Below, in pieces: positions 1 through 7,597 of a stretch of 11,566 bases of DNA. The DNA comes from Thermoleophilaceae bacterium (lineage in GTDB: Bacteria; Actinomycetota; Thermoleophilia; Solirubrobacterales; Thermoleophilaceae). The stretch covers positions 1 to 11,566 of the forward strand of contig JACCZR010000038.1 of assembly GCA_013695855.1 (NCBI GenBank). The letters run 5' to 3'. A model generated the notes under the pieces. That model did not search any database. It saw only the letters and a list, made by a program, of their open reading frames with translations, and was not told the origin of the DNA. The position numbers and the translations under genes were made by a program. Position 1 is the first letter of the stretch, and each line of letters starts with the position of its first letter.

Positions 1-707
1 CGCGAGGCGCCCACGCCCACGAACATCTCCACGAAGTCCGACCCGGAGATGGAGAAGAAGGGCACGCCCGCCTCGCCGGCCACGGCGCGGGCCAGCAGCG
101 TCTTGCCGGTGCCGGGCGGTCCGTAGAGCAGCACTCCCTTGGGGATGCGGGCCCCGAGCGCCTGGAACTTCTTGGGGTTCTCGAGGAACTCCTTGATCTC
201 GTGGAGCTCCTCCACGGCCTCGTCCACGCCGGCCACGTCACGGAAGGTGATCTTCGGCGCGTCCACGGACATCCGCTTCGCGCGCGACTTGCCGAACGAC
301 ATGACCTTCGAGCCGCCGCCCTGCATCTGGTTGAGGATGAACAGCCAGAAGAACAGGAACAGCACGAAGGGCACGATGTAGATGAGGGCACTGACGATGC
401 CCCCGCCGCCCTTGGCCTTGACGTCAAACGGGATCTTCTCCTCGCGCAGCGAGTTGAGGAGGAACTGCTCGGTGTTGTCCGGGTAGGCGGTCTGGTACTT
501 GCGGTTGCCCGATGTGACGACGTCGATCTCGTTGTTCTTCGTGTTGAGCGTGACCGACTTGACCGAGCCGTTCTGGACCTGCTTCTCGAACTGGTCGAAG
601 CGCGGCGGGGCATCGCGCTCGCCAGGCGAGATCAGCTTCTGCGCGAAGAACGCCAGGACCACCACGATGAGGATGGGAAAGGCTGCGCTCTTGAAGAATC
701 GGCTCAT
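1..707 (-). CDS. ftsH: ATP-dependent zinc metalloprotease FtsH (N-terminal 235 residues, cut by window edge)
   Basis: FtsH is a membrane-anchored hexameric AAA+ protease that extracts and degrades membrane and short-lived cytosolic proteins. The visible part has the family layout. A first membrane helix lies at about residues 8-24, an extracytoplasmic domain at about 26-104, and a second membrane helix at about 105-127. The AAA domain follows, with Walker A GPPGTGKT at 196-203 and the FtsH-typical stretch FVEMFVGVGAS at 225-235, where the window ends. Walker B, the second region of homology and the HEXXH zinc protease site lie outside the window. The start is the ATG at 707-705; the Shine-Dalgarno is poor (only an AGGCAGGG-like stretch). 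hpt lies 139 bases upstream on the same strand, the usual tilS-hpt-ftsH order. I see no convincing promoter in that gap, so cotranscription is possible. The identification is secure. Confidence 0.97.
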   Translation of the reverse strand, partial: MSRFFKSAAFPILIVVVLAFFAQKLISPGERDAPPRFDQFEKQVQNGSVKSVTLNTKNNEIDVVTSGNRKYQTAYPDNTEQFLLNSLREEKIPFDVKAKGGGGIVSALIYIVPFVLFLFFWLFILNQMQGGGSKVMSFGKSRAKRMSVDAPKITFRDVAGVDEAVEELHEIKEFLENPKKFQALGARIPKGVLLYGPPGTGKTLLARAVAGEAGVPFFSISGSDFVEMFVGVGAS

Positions 708-846
708 TAAATGCCCTGCCTCTAGCCTTCAGAGGGTGAAATAGCAGCGTAGCAGTGGGGTAGCGGCCGCTTTCCGGTCTACGGATGAACCTTTCGATCG
801 GCTCACGGCGAGGATGCTTTCACTCGCCCCCAGCCGAGAACGTGTA

Positions 847-1380
847 TTAACCGTCTTCCTCGAGCACGGCCACGTAGGGCAGCTCGCGGAAGCGCTCGGC
901 GTGGTCGAGGCCGTAGCCGATCGCGAAGCGGTCGGGGATCTCAAAGCCCGTGTAGCGGATGGGGAGATCGACCTTGCGGCGCTCGGGCTTGGTGAGCAGG
1001 GCGCACACCTCGACCGACTTGGGCTCGCGCGCCTGGAGCATTCGCAGCAGGTAGGAGAGGGTCAGTCCCGAATCGACGATGTCCTCCACGATCAGCACCT
1101 CCCGGCCCTGGATCGGGGCGTCGAGGTCCTTGAGTATCCGGACCACGCCGCTCGTGCTGGTCGAGTCGCCGTAGGAGGCGACGGCCATGAAGTCCACCTC
1201 GCACGGCACGGCCAGCACGCGCATGAGGTCGGAGAGAAAGAAGAAGGCGCCCTTCAGCACCCCTACGAGCAGGAGGTCGCGTCCCTCGTAGTCGGCTGAG
1301 ATCTCCGCGCCCAGCTCACGCACGCGGTGCGCGAGCTCGTCGCGCTGGACGAGTACCTCTCCCACCCGCGGCTCGGCCAT
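847..1380 (-). CDS. hpt: hypoxanthine phosphoribosyltransferase
   Basis: This cytosolic purine-salvage enzyme transfers the phosphoribosyl group of PRPP to hypoxanthine (often also guanine), giving IMP or GMP. The product is 177 residues, a normal length for bacterial Hpt. Seen in the sequence: the VLKGAFFF segment at 41-48 (pyrophosphate-side loop), the flexible-loop region around ASYGDSTSTSG at 68-78, and the PRPP signature VLIVEDIVDSGLT at 95-107 with its paired acidic residues. Further on are Lys131 in LLTKPERR and the base-stacking region DRFAIGYGLD at 150-159. The start is the ATG at 1380-1378, giving the usual short N-terminus. ftsH follows on the same strand. The upstream neighbour would normally be tilS, but here a cupin gene on the opposite strand intervenes, so hpt needs its own promoter within the 80-base divergent gap 1381-1460. 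Confidence 0.96.
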   Translation of the reverse strand: MAEPRVGEVLVQRDELAHRVRELGAEISADYEGRDLLLVGVLKGAFFFLSDLMRVLAVPCEVDFMAVASYGDSTSTSGVVRILKDLDAPIQGREVLIVEDIVDSGLTLSYLLRMLQAREPKSVEVCALLTKPERRKVDLPIRYTGFEIPDRFAIGYGLDHAERFRELPYVAVLEEDG

Positions 1381-1460
1381 CGAGGCGCGAGTCTACGACG
1401 CGGCCCCCACGCCCATGTAGGTTCGCAGGGACCTGTTCGTTCGAAGACTTGGAGGCGGCG
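1381..1460. promoter_or_regulatory. divergent intergenic region between hpt and the cupin gene
   Basis: These 80 bases separate two divergent starts and so should carry both promoters. On the plus strand a clear GGAGG at 1451-1455 lies 5 bases before the ATG at 1461, which fixes the cupin start. For hpt, a TAGACT (minus strand, about 12 bases before the ATG) is a weak -10 candidate with no good -35. The stretch GTTCGTTCGAAGAC contains a small TTCGAA palindrome, but I do not recognise it as a known operator. The promoter assignment is inference from gene layout. Confidence 0.35.
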
Positions 1461-1954
1461 ATGGCGAAGGTGCTCGGCCCGACCGACGGCGAGCAGGGAT
1501 GGTTGGGAGGCATCGGGGTGCGCCTGATGGCCGAGGCCGGCGAGACGGGCGGAGGCTTCTCGCTCGTCGAGCATCCGATGCCCGCCCGCTCTCTGGCCGC
1601 CCCGCTTCACCGCCACAGCCGCGAGGACGAGTACAGCTACGTGCTCGAGGGACGCTTGGGAGCCGACCTGGGCGGCGAGGTCCTGTACGGCGAGGTTGGC
1701 GATCTGGTCTTCAAGCCGCGCGACCAGGGCACACCTTCTGGAACCCCGGCGACGAGCCCGCGCGGATCCTCGAGATCATCTCCCCCGGCGGCTTCGAGGG
1801 CTACTTCGCGCAGATGCTGCGCAGCGAGGGCCCGCCCGATCCCGCCGCGATTGCCGAGCTGGCTGCGAGCTACGGCTTGGAGATCGACTTCGAGAGCGTG
1901 CCTGGCCTGCTGGAGCGTCACGGCCTGGCGCCGTGGGGGCCGCCGCCCGACTAG
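1461..1954 (+). pseudogene. cupin-domain protein with a one-base frameshift (pseudogene or sequencing error)
   Basis: A small single-domain cupin, a beta-barrel metal-binding fold. Function is not assignable, since cupins range from isomerases and dioxygenases to sensors. Cupin motif 1 is complete: HRH followed by Glu four residues later and Gly after six more (HRHSREDE...G). The frame from ATG 1461 is good up to Gln codon 89 (1725-1727). Homologous-looking sequence then continues one frame over as HTFWNPGDEPARILEIISPGGFE. Adding one base, most simply T between 1727 and 1728, restores DQWHTFWN. That completes cupin motif 2 (G-x5-P-x-D-x2-H-x3-N, with Asp in place of the usual Gly) and gives a 164-residue protein ending at TAG 1952-1954. 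Without repair, translation runs on in the wrong frame to 2180, antisense to tilS. The start has a strong GGAGG 5 bases upstream. The stop overlaps that of convergent tilS within one CTAG. Confidence 0.8.
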
Positions 1955-3216
1955 GCGACCTGGCGGGCCCTCAGGCCCACCGTGCCCGCAGCGTCCGCCC
2001 AGCGCTCGTCGAGCGCCACGCCGGCCACCCAGACCACCTCGTCGCCCGCGCATACCACGGGCAGGGAGCGCCTCAGGGCACGCGGCACCTTGCGATCGGT
2101 CAAGAGGTCCTGGAGGGACTTGCTGCCGCCCAGGCCCAGGGGGCGCATGCGGTCACCGTCGCGCCAGGCCCGAACGGTGAATCGCTCGGCCTCGCGCACG
2201 GTCACCTCGCCGGGGCTCCCGAGCGCCGCCTCCACCTCCCAATCGCCGAACCGCACGCGCCCGGGAACCGGTAGCTCGGCCGGCGCGGGAGCCCCGCTCT
2301 CGCGCGCGCGAGTGAATCGGAGCACGCCGTACTCGCAGACGGCTCGCAGCCCCTCGCCGAGGTCGAGCGAGCGCGAGCCACCGTCGCGTCCCAGAGCCAG
2401 CAGGCGGTCGGCTTCAGCCCTCGAGAGGGGCCTTTCGCAGCCAGCGGCGCGTTCGGCCAGGCTTCGGAGCACCAGCCGCGCGAGGGCGGGCGAGAGCTCG
2501 CGCACGCGGCGCGCCTCCACCGCCGGGCCGCCCCCCAAGCCGCTCAGCGCCTCGTCGACGGCGCGGTCGATCACCTTGGCCTCGTCGCGCAGCACCAGCG
2601 CCGTCTCGGCCACCGCGCGCTCGGCCGCAGGACTCAATGAGCGAAAGGCAGGCAGCAGCTCTTCGCGCGCACGAGCTCGCGCGAAACGGCGGTCGGCGTT
2701 CGAGGGATCCTCGCGCCAGTCGAGGCTGCGGTGGCGAAGGTACGAACGCACCTCCTCGCGCGTCACCTCGAGCAGCGGGCGCACCAGGCGCTCGCGGCGC
2801 GGCTCCATGCCCAGCAGCGCACGGCGGCCCGGCGAGGTGGCCAAGCGGTAGAGCACGGTCTCGGCCTGGTCGCTCGCGGTATGTCCGGCGGCGTAGTCGC
2901 CTACGGCGTGGTGCTCGGCTGCGGCGTAGCGCGCATCGCGGGCGCGGGCCTGGAGGTTGCCGGCGCCCGCAAGCGATACCGGCTCGACCACCAGAGGCGC
3001 GCCCAGTCGCGAGCAGAGCTCCCCGCACGAGGCCTCGTCCTCGCCCGCCCCCTCCCGCAGCCCGTAGTTGACGTGAAGCGCGCTGACCCGCGCTCCTAGC
3101 CGAACGCAGACGTCGAGCAGGCAGACGGAGTCCCCTCCCCCGGAGAGCATCACCAGCAGCGGCTCCCCCTCGCCGACCAGGCCCGAGGCCCGGGCCGCCT
3201 CGAGTGGCCGCTCCAT
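1951..3216 (-). CDS. tilS: tRNA(Ile)-lysidine synthetase
   Basis: TilS converts C34 of the CAU-anticodon tRNA-Ile to lysidine using ATP and lysine, so that AUA is read as isoleucine; it is normally essential. The 421-residue product has an N-type ATP pyrophosphatase domain with the PP-loop SGGGDS at 25-30. It is followed by ALHVNYGLR (46-54), the AAGHTASDQAETVL segment, and the REDPSNADRRFARARAR stretch typical of TilS. The C-terminal substrate-binding domain ends with RAWRDGDRMRPLGLGG, the KSLQDLLTDRKVPRALR motif and a VVWVAGVALDERW tail. The start ATG at 3216-3214 shares its A with the TGA stop of the upstream cyclase gene (TGATG), which suggests translational coupling. At the other end, its TAG and that of the convergent cupin gene share a CTAG (1951-1954), leaving no room for a terminator. 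hpt and ftsH lie beyond the cupin gene. Confidence 0.95.
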   Translation of the reverse strand: MERPLEAARASGLVGEGEPLLVMLSGGGDSVCLLDVCVRLGARVSALHVNYGLREGAGEDEASCGELCSRLGAPLVVEPVSLAGAGNLQARARDARYAAAEHHAVGDYAAGHTASDQAETVLYRLATSPGRRALLGMEPRRERLVRPLLEVTREEVRSYLRHRSLDWREDPSNADRRFARARAREELLPAFRSLSPAAERAVAETALVLRDEAKVIDRAVDEALSGLGGGPAVEARRVRELSPALARLVLRSLAERAAGCERPLSRAEADRLLALGRDGGSRSLDLGEGLRAVCEYGVLRFTRARESGAPAPAELPVPGRVRFGDWEVEAALGSPGEVTVREAERFTVRAWRDGDRMRPLGLGGSKSLQDLLTDRKVPRALRRSLPVVCAGDEVVWVAGVALDERWADAAGTVGLRARQVA

Positions 3217-4424
3217 CAGTGAGGCCGCTGACGGCGGGCCGAGGGCACGGCGCGGCAGAGCGTGCGCGGCTCGTCGAAGCCCTTCAGCTTCACGGTGCCG
3301 ATGCCCTCGAAGGCGAGGTGCTGGGTGTCCTCCGCCTGCTCGACCACGAAGTCCGTCACCAGCACCTCGCCGCCCCGCGCCCGGGCCACCACCCGCGAGG
3401 CCAGGTTGACCTCGCGGCCGAAGTAGTCGCCGTCGCGATACAGCGTGGGCCCGTAGTGGATGCCGATGCGCGGCTCGGGGCGCTCGTCGAAGAGCTCGTT
3501 GAAGCCCACCGCCCAGTCCACCAGGGCCCCCAGGTCCTGTCCGACGATCATCACCGCGTCGCCGATGGTCTTCACCACGCGAGCGCTCTCGGGCAGGGTG
3601 CTCTGCACGCCCTCCACGAAACGCTCTACGTACGACAGCGCCTCCTCCTCGCCCTCCTCCTCGGTGAAGCGCGTGTACCCGGCCAGGTCGCAGAAGGCGA
3701 TGGCCACGCGCACGCGGCCGAGGTCGCCGCCCTCCAGGTCGATCTCCATGTGCCCGATCACGTCCTGCTCGACATAGTGCGCCAGGAAGCGCTGATGGAC
3801 GTAGTCCATGATCGGCGAGGCCAGCGGCAGCAGGTCCCCGGCCAGGGTCTCCATCTCCTCGGCCATCTGCAGGCCGGGCACCCCCTCACGCATCAGGGGC
3901 TCGTGCACGTAGATGTGGAACAGGCGGACCTCGGCGTCAGCGATCTGCGAGAGGGTCTGCCCGTAGACCCGCGAGAGCTGGAGGAAGGCGACCAGAGGGA
4001 AGCCCGCCGCGAGCACCGACGCGATGTACTCGAGCGCCTTCATGTCGTCGTCGCTCAGGGCCTCCAGGGCGGCCGGGGGCAGGCCGCAGGCGGCCCAGAA
4101 GCGCTCGATCAGCGAGGCCTCCAGGCCGGTGGCCTTCGCGGCGTCCTCGAGGCTGTGGGTCCCCTCGCGCCCCGGGAAGGTGTCCTCGACGAAGCCGTAG
4201 GCGAGCCGCCCCTGGTCGCTCGCCTCGCGGAGGCTCGCCAGCGAGTGGCCGCGTCCACGCAGACGGGCGACGATCCGGGCGTGGGAGACCGCCGCCGGGC
4301 CCCAGCCGCCCTGGCCGTCGCGGAGCTCGGGGATCACGCCTGACTCGGCCCAGCGCTTCAGCGTGGGAGCCGAGACGCCGATTTCCCGGGCTGCGTCGGC
4401 GAGGCTCAGGCGATCGTCGGCCAT
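3216..4424 (-). CDS. class III adenylate cyclase with N-terminal MerR-type HTH domain
   Basis: This 402-residue cytosolic protein has three parts. Residues 5-75 look like a MerR-family winged helix (LADAAREIGVSAPTLKRWAESGVIPE, then a basic LRGRGHSLASLRE stretch). Residues 89-225 form a helical segment resembling the regulatory domain of actinobacterial cyclases such as Rv1264. Residues 237-390 are a class III cyclase domain. Every canonical catalytic position is present: metal-binding Asp246 (AFCDLAGYT) and Asp289 (KTIGDAV), adenine-recognising Lys285 and Asp333, and transition-state Asn340 and Arg344 (VNLASR). It should therefore make cAMP, probably as a homodimer; that conclusion rests on the family and the residues. 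There are no membrane segments. The reading frame stays open far upstream on this strand, but that stretch is antisense to acrA1, and the ATG at 4424-4422 starts the HTH domain. The stop overlaps the tilS start by one base. Whether the HTH binds DNA or serves as a partner domain is unknown. Confidence 0.9.
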   Translation of the reverse strand: MADDRLSLADAAREIGVSAPTLKRWAESGVIPELRDGQGGWGPAAVSHARIVARLRGRGHSLASLREASDQGRLAYGFVEDTFPGREGTHSLEDAAKATGLEASLIERFWAACGLPPAALEALSDDDMKALEYIASVLAAGFPLVAFLQLSRVYGQTLSQIADAEVRLFHIYVHEPLMREGVPGLQMAEEMETLAGDLLPLASPIMDYVHQRFLAHYVEQDVIGHMEIDLEGGDLGRVRVAIAFCDLAGYTRFTEEEGEEEALSYVERFVEGVQSTLPESARVVKTIGDAVMIVGQDLGALVDWAVGFNELFDERPEPRIGIHYGPTLYRDGDYFGREVNLASRVVARARGGEVLVTDFVVEQAEDTQHLAFEGIGTVKLKGFDEPRTLCRAVPSARRQRPH

Positions 4425-4511
4425 GCGGTCTGACGCTACAGCGGGCCGCTGCCTTCGGTGTGCGCAAGGGCATACACTCGCGCGCCCGACCAAGGAGAGA
4501 GTGAAAGAGAC
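4425..4511. promoter_or_regulatory. divergent intergenic region between the cyclase and acrA1-like genes
   Basis: These 87 bases lie between two divergent starts and should hold both promoters. A TACACT at 4473-4478 is a fair -10 for the rightward gene, but no good -35 is visible 17 bases upstream. AAGGAG at 4492-4497 is a strong Shine-Dalgarno that, although 14 bases from the TTG at 4512, is the only one serving it. Leftward, a TAGCGT about 10 bases before the cyclase ATG could be a -10 for a nearly leaderless transcript. A MerR-type protein often controls its own divergent promoter, so this is a natural place to look for a binding site. I see no clear MerR-spaced dyad. Confidence 0.35.
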
Positions 4512-6512
4512 TTGAACTACTTCGTAACGGGTGCGACAGGGTTCGTGGGCCGCCACCTGGTGGCCGAGCTCCTCAAGCGCGAAGGGACGATCAACGTGCT
4601 GGTGCGCGAAGGGTCGGGCGGCAAGGTCGACGCGCTGATCGAGGATCTCGGGGCGAGCGGGCGCATCAAGCCAATCTCGGGCGACATGTCCAAGCCTGGC
4701 CTCGGGGTCGACGACTTCGACGAGAAGATCGACCACCTGTTCCACCTGGCCGCGATCTACGACTTGGCCGCGGACGCCGACGCGATGACCAAGGCCAACG
4801 TGGCCGGCACCCGGCACGTGGTCGAGTTCGCCAACTCCCACGAGGTCGGTCGCTTTCACCACACCTCCTCGATCGCCGTCGCCGGGAACTACGAGGGCGT
4901 CTTCCAGGAGGACATGTTCGACGAGGACCAGAAGCTTCCGCACGCCTACCACTCGTCCAAGTACGACTCCGAGAAGCTCGTGCGTCGCGAGGCGCAGCCC
5001 CAGACGCTGATCTTCCGCCCCGGCATCGTCGTCGGCCACTCCCGGACCGGCGCAATGGACAAGATCGACGGTCCCTACTACTTCTTCGGGCTGCTCAAGC
5101 GCCTGCGACACGCGCTGCCGGCCTGGTTCCCGCTAGCCGGCCCCGAGGGCGGCCAGACCAACATCGTGCCCGTCGACTTCGTGGCGCAGGCGATGGACCA
5201 CATCGCCCACCTGCCCGACGACGAGCTTCCCGGGGACACCTTCCACCTGGTCAACCCCGAGGCCCAGACCGTCGGCGAGACCCTCAACGAGTTCGCCAAG
5301 GCCGCCCACGCGCCCCAGCTCGCCATGCGCGTGGACCCCCACGTGACCAACGCGGTTCCCAAGCAGGTCAGGGCGGGGCTGAAGGCGCTCCCGACGGTCA
5401 AGCGCATCCGGGAGACGACCCTGCGCGACCTGGGCATCCCGCCGGACGCGATGGAGAACCGCGACTTCCACTGCACCTTCGACGCCCGCGACACTCAGCG
5501 GGCGCTGCAGGGAACGGGCATCGCCGCGCCCCCGCTCTCCTCGTACGCAGGGGTGCTGTGGGACTACTGGGAGCGAAACCTCGACCCGGCGCTGTTCCGC
5601 GAGCGCTCGCTGGCCCACTCGGTGAGGGGCAGGCGGATCCTGATCACCGGCGCCTCCAGCGGCATCGGCCTCCAGACCGCGCTGAAGGTGGGCGAGGCCG
5701 GCGGCGAGGTCATCCTCGTCTCGCGCACGCGCGAGAACCTCGATGAGGTGGCCGGGCAGGTGCGTGAGCGCGGCGGCACGGCCCACGTGCACCCGGCCGA
5801 CCTCTCGGACATCGACGACCTCGACCGCATGGCCCAGGAGGTCATCTCCGAGCATGGCGGTATCGACGTGCTGATCAACAACGCCGGGCGGTCGATCCGC
5901 CGCTCGGTGGCGCGCTCCTACGACCGTTTCCACGACTACGAGCGCACCATGCAGCTCAACTACTTCGGCGCGCTGAAGCTGATCCTGGCCTTCCTGCCCG
6001 GCATGCGCGAGCGCAAGGACGGCCACGTGGTAAACGTCTCGTCGATCGGCGTGCAGACCAACACTCCGCGCTTCTCGGCCTACGTGGCCTCCAAGGCGGC
6101 GCTCGACGCGTTCTCGCGCTGTGTGGCCCCCGAGTGCGTGGCCGACAACATCAAGTTCAGCACGGTCTACATGCCGCTCGTGCGCACGCCCATGATCGAG
6201 CCGACCGACATGTACAAGGCATTCCCGACGCTCTCGCCCGACGAGGCCGCGCTGATGATCTGCGACACGCTGATCGACAAGCCCAAGCGCAAGGCCTCGC
6301 GCCTGGGCACCTTCGGCGAGGTCCTCTACTCGGTGTCGCCGAAGACCGTCGATGCTGTGCTCAACACCGCCTACAACCTCTTCCCCGACTCCAAGGCCTC
6401 GAAGGGCCAAAAGGACGAGGCCGAAGCCGGCGGGGACGCCAAGAGCAAGGACGACGAGATGTCAACCGAGGCCGTGGCCATGGCCTACCTGATGCGCGGA
6501 GTGCACTTCTGA
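4512..6512 (+). CDS. acrA1: two-domain fatty acyl-CoA reductase / SDR-family protein (AcrA1-like)
   Basis: The 666-residue protein fuses two short-chain-dehydrogenase folds. The N-terminal half (about 1-360) is an extended SDR/male-sterility-type reductase with NAD(P) loop TGATGFVG (6-13) and catalytic YHSSK (Tyr146, Lys150). The C-terminal half (about 372-625) is a classical SDR with TGASSGIG (379-386), NNAG (456-459), VNVSS (507-511) and YVASK (Tyr524, Lys528). The order, length and the final RGVHF match what I recall of mycobacterial AcrA1 (Rv3391) and two-domain bacterial fatty acyl-CoA reductases. In those, the C-terminal domain resembles Acinetobacter Acr1 (acyl-CoA to aldehyde) and the N-terminal domain handles a further reduction. 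Both active sites look intact. The start is TTG 4512, placing TGATGFVG at the N-terminus as in homologs; in-frame GTG 4458 would put the Shine-Dalgarno inside the gene. A charged linker rich in Lys, Glu and Asp (629-650) precedes the C-terminus. It converges with an acyltransferase gene; the substrate is unproven. Confidence 0.88.
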   Translation: MNYFVTGATGFVGRHLVAELLKREGTINVLVREGSGGKVDALIEDLGASGRIKPISGDMSKPGLGVDDFDEKIDHLFHLAAIYDLAADADAMTKANVAGTRHVVEFANSHEVGRFHHTSSIAVAGNYEGVFQEDMFDEDQKLPHAYHSSKYDSEKLVRREAQPQTLIFRPGIVVGHSRTGAMDKIDGPYYFFGLLKRLRHALPAWFPLAGPEGGQTNIVPVDFVAQAMDHIAHLPDDELPGDTFHLVNPEAQTVGETLNEFAKAAHAPQLAMRVDPHVTNAVPKQVRAGLKALPTVKRIRETTLRDLGIPPDAMENRDFHCTFDARDTQRALQGTGIAAPPLSSYAGVLWDYWERNLDPALFRERSLAHSVRGRRILITGASSGIGLQTALKVGEAGGEVILVSRTRENLDEVAGQVRERGGTAHVHPADLSDIDDLDRMAQEVISEHGGIDVLINNAGRSIRRSVARSYDRFHDYERTMQLNYFGALKLILAFLPGMRERKDGHVVNVSSIGVQTNTPRFSAYVASKAALDAFSRCVAPECVADNIKFSTVYMPLVRTPMIEPTDMYKAFPTLSPDEAALMICDTLIDKPKRKASRLGTFGEVLYSVSPKTVDAVLNTAYNLFPDSKASKGQKDEAEAGGDAKSKDDEMSTEAVAMAYLMRGVHF

Positions 6513-6592
6513 GATGGACGCCGCAGTCAACCAGCGGCTGTAGATGTGGCGCGTAGACACTCATGGTGATGGTCCTTGTGCTGGGGTCGGGC

Positions 6593-6608
6593 GGCCGGCG
6601 CCCCGGCC
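6593..6608. terminator. GC-rich hairpin in the convergent gap after acrA1 (possible bidirectional terminator)
   Basis: A perfect 6-bp stem GGCCGG/CCGGCC with a CGCC loop lies in the 108-base gap between the acrA1 stop (6512) and the acyltransferase stop (6621). No T-run follows on either strand, so if it terminates it is not a textbook intrinsic terminator. U-poor terminators are common in high-GC actinobacteria. The rest of the gap (6513-6592) shows nothing I can name. Confidence 0.45.
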
Positions 6609-6620
6609 TGCGCTCCGGCG

Positions 6621-7553
<933 letters not shown>

Positions 7554-7597
7554 GCCCGGCGGCTCGCGAGGCCCGGCGGGCGGTCGCTCCCGGCCGC

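Noticed and set aside
1728..2180. Continuation of the cupin frame to a stop at 2180.
   Set aside because: After 1727 this frame gives Arg/Pro/Ser-rich sequence without cupin features and runs antisense to tilS, while the neighbouring frame restores motif 2.
3204..4343. Long plus-strand open frame opposite the cyclase gene.
   Set aside because: It is a mirror frame of a GC-rich gene: rich in His, Gly, Arg and Val with no recognisable motif, whereas the minus strand has all cyclase residues. The same holds for 5133-6410 minus, 6738-7997 plus and 8342-9062 plus.
4458..4511. In-frame GTG at 4458 as an earlier acrA1 start.
   Set aside because: It would add 18 residues before the usual MNYFVTGATG beginning and bury the only good Shine-Dalgarno inside the coding region.
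4501..4515. GTG at 4501 as start of the acrA1-like gene.
   Set aside because: It is out of frame with the gene and reaches TGA after four codons, and its spacing from the Shine-Dalgarno is only 3 bases.
4425..5111. The cyclase frame stays open upstream on the minus strand, which would add 229 residues.
   Set aside because: This stretch lies antisense to the well-supported acrA1-like gene. The ATG at 4424 starts directly before the HTH domain, and the upstream translation is composition-like with no domain.
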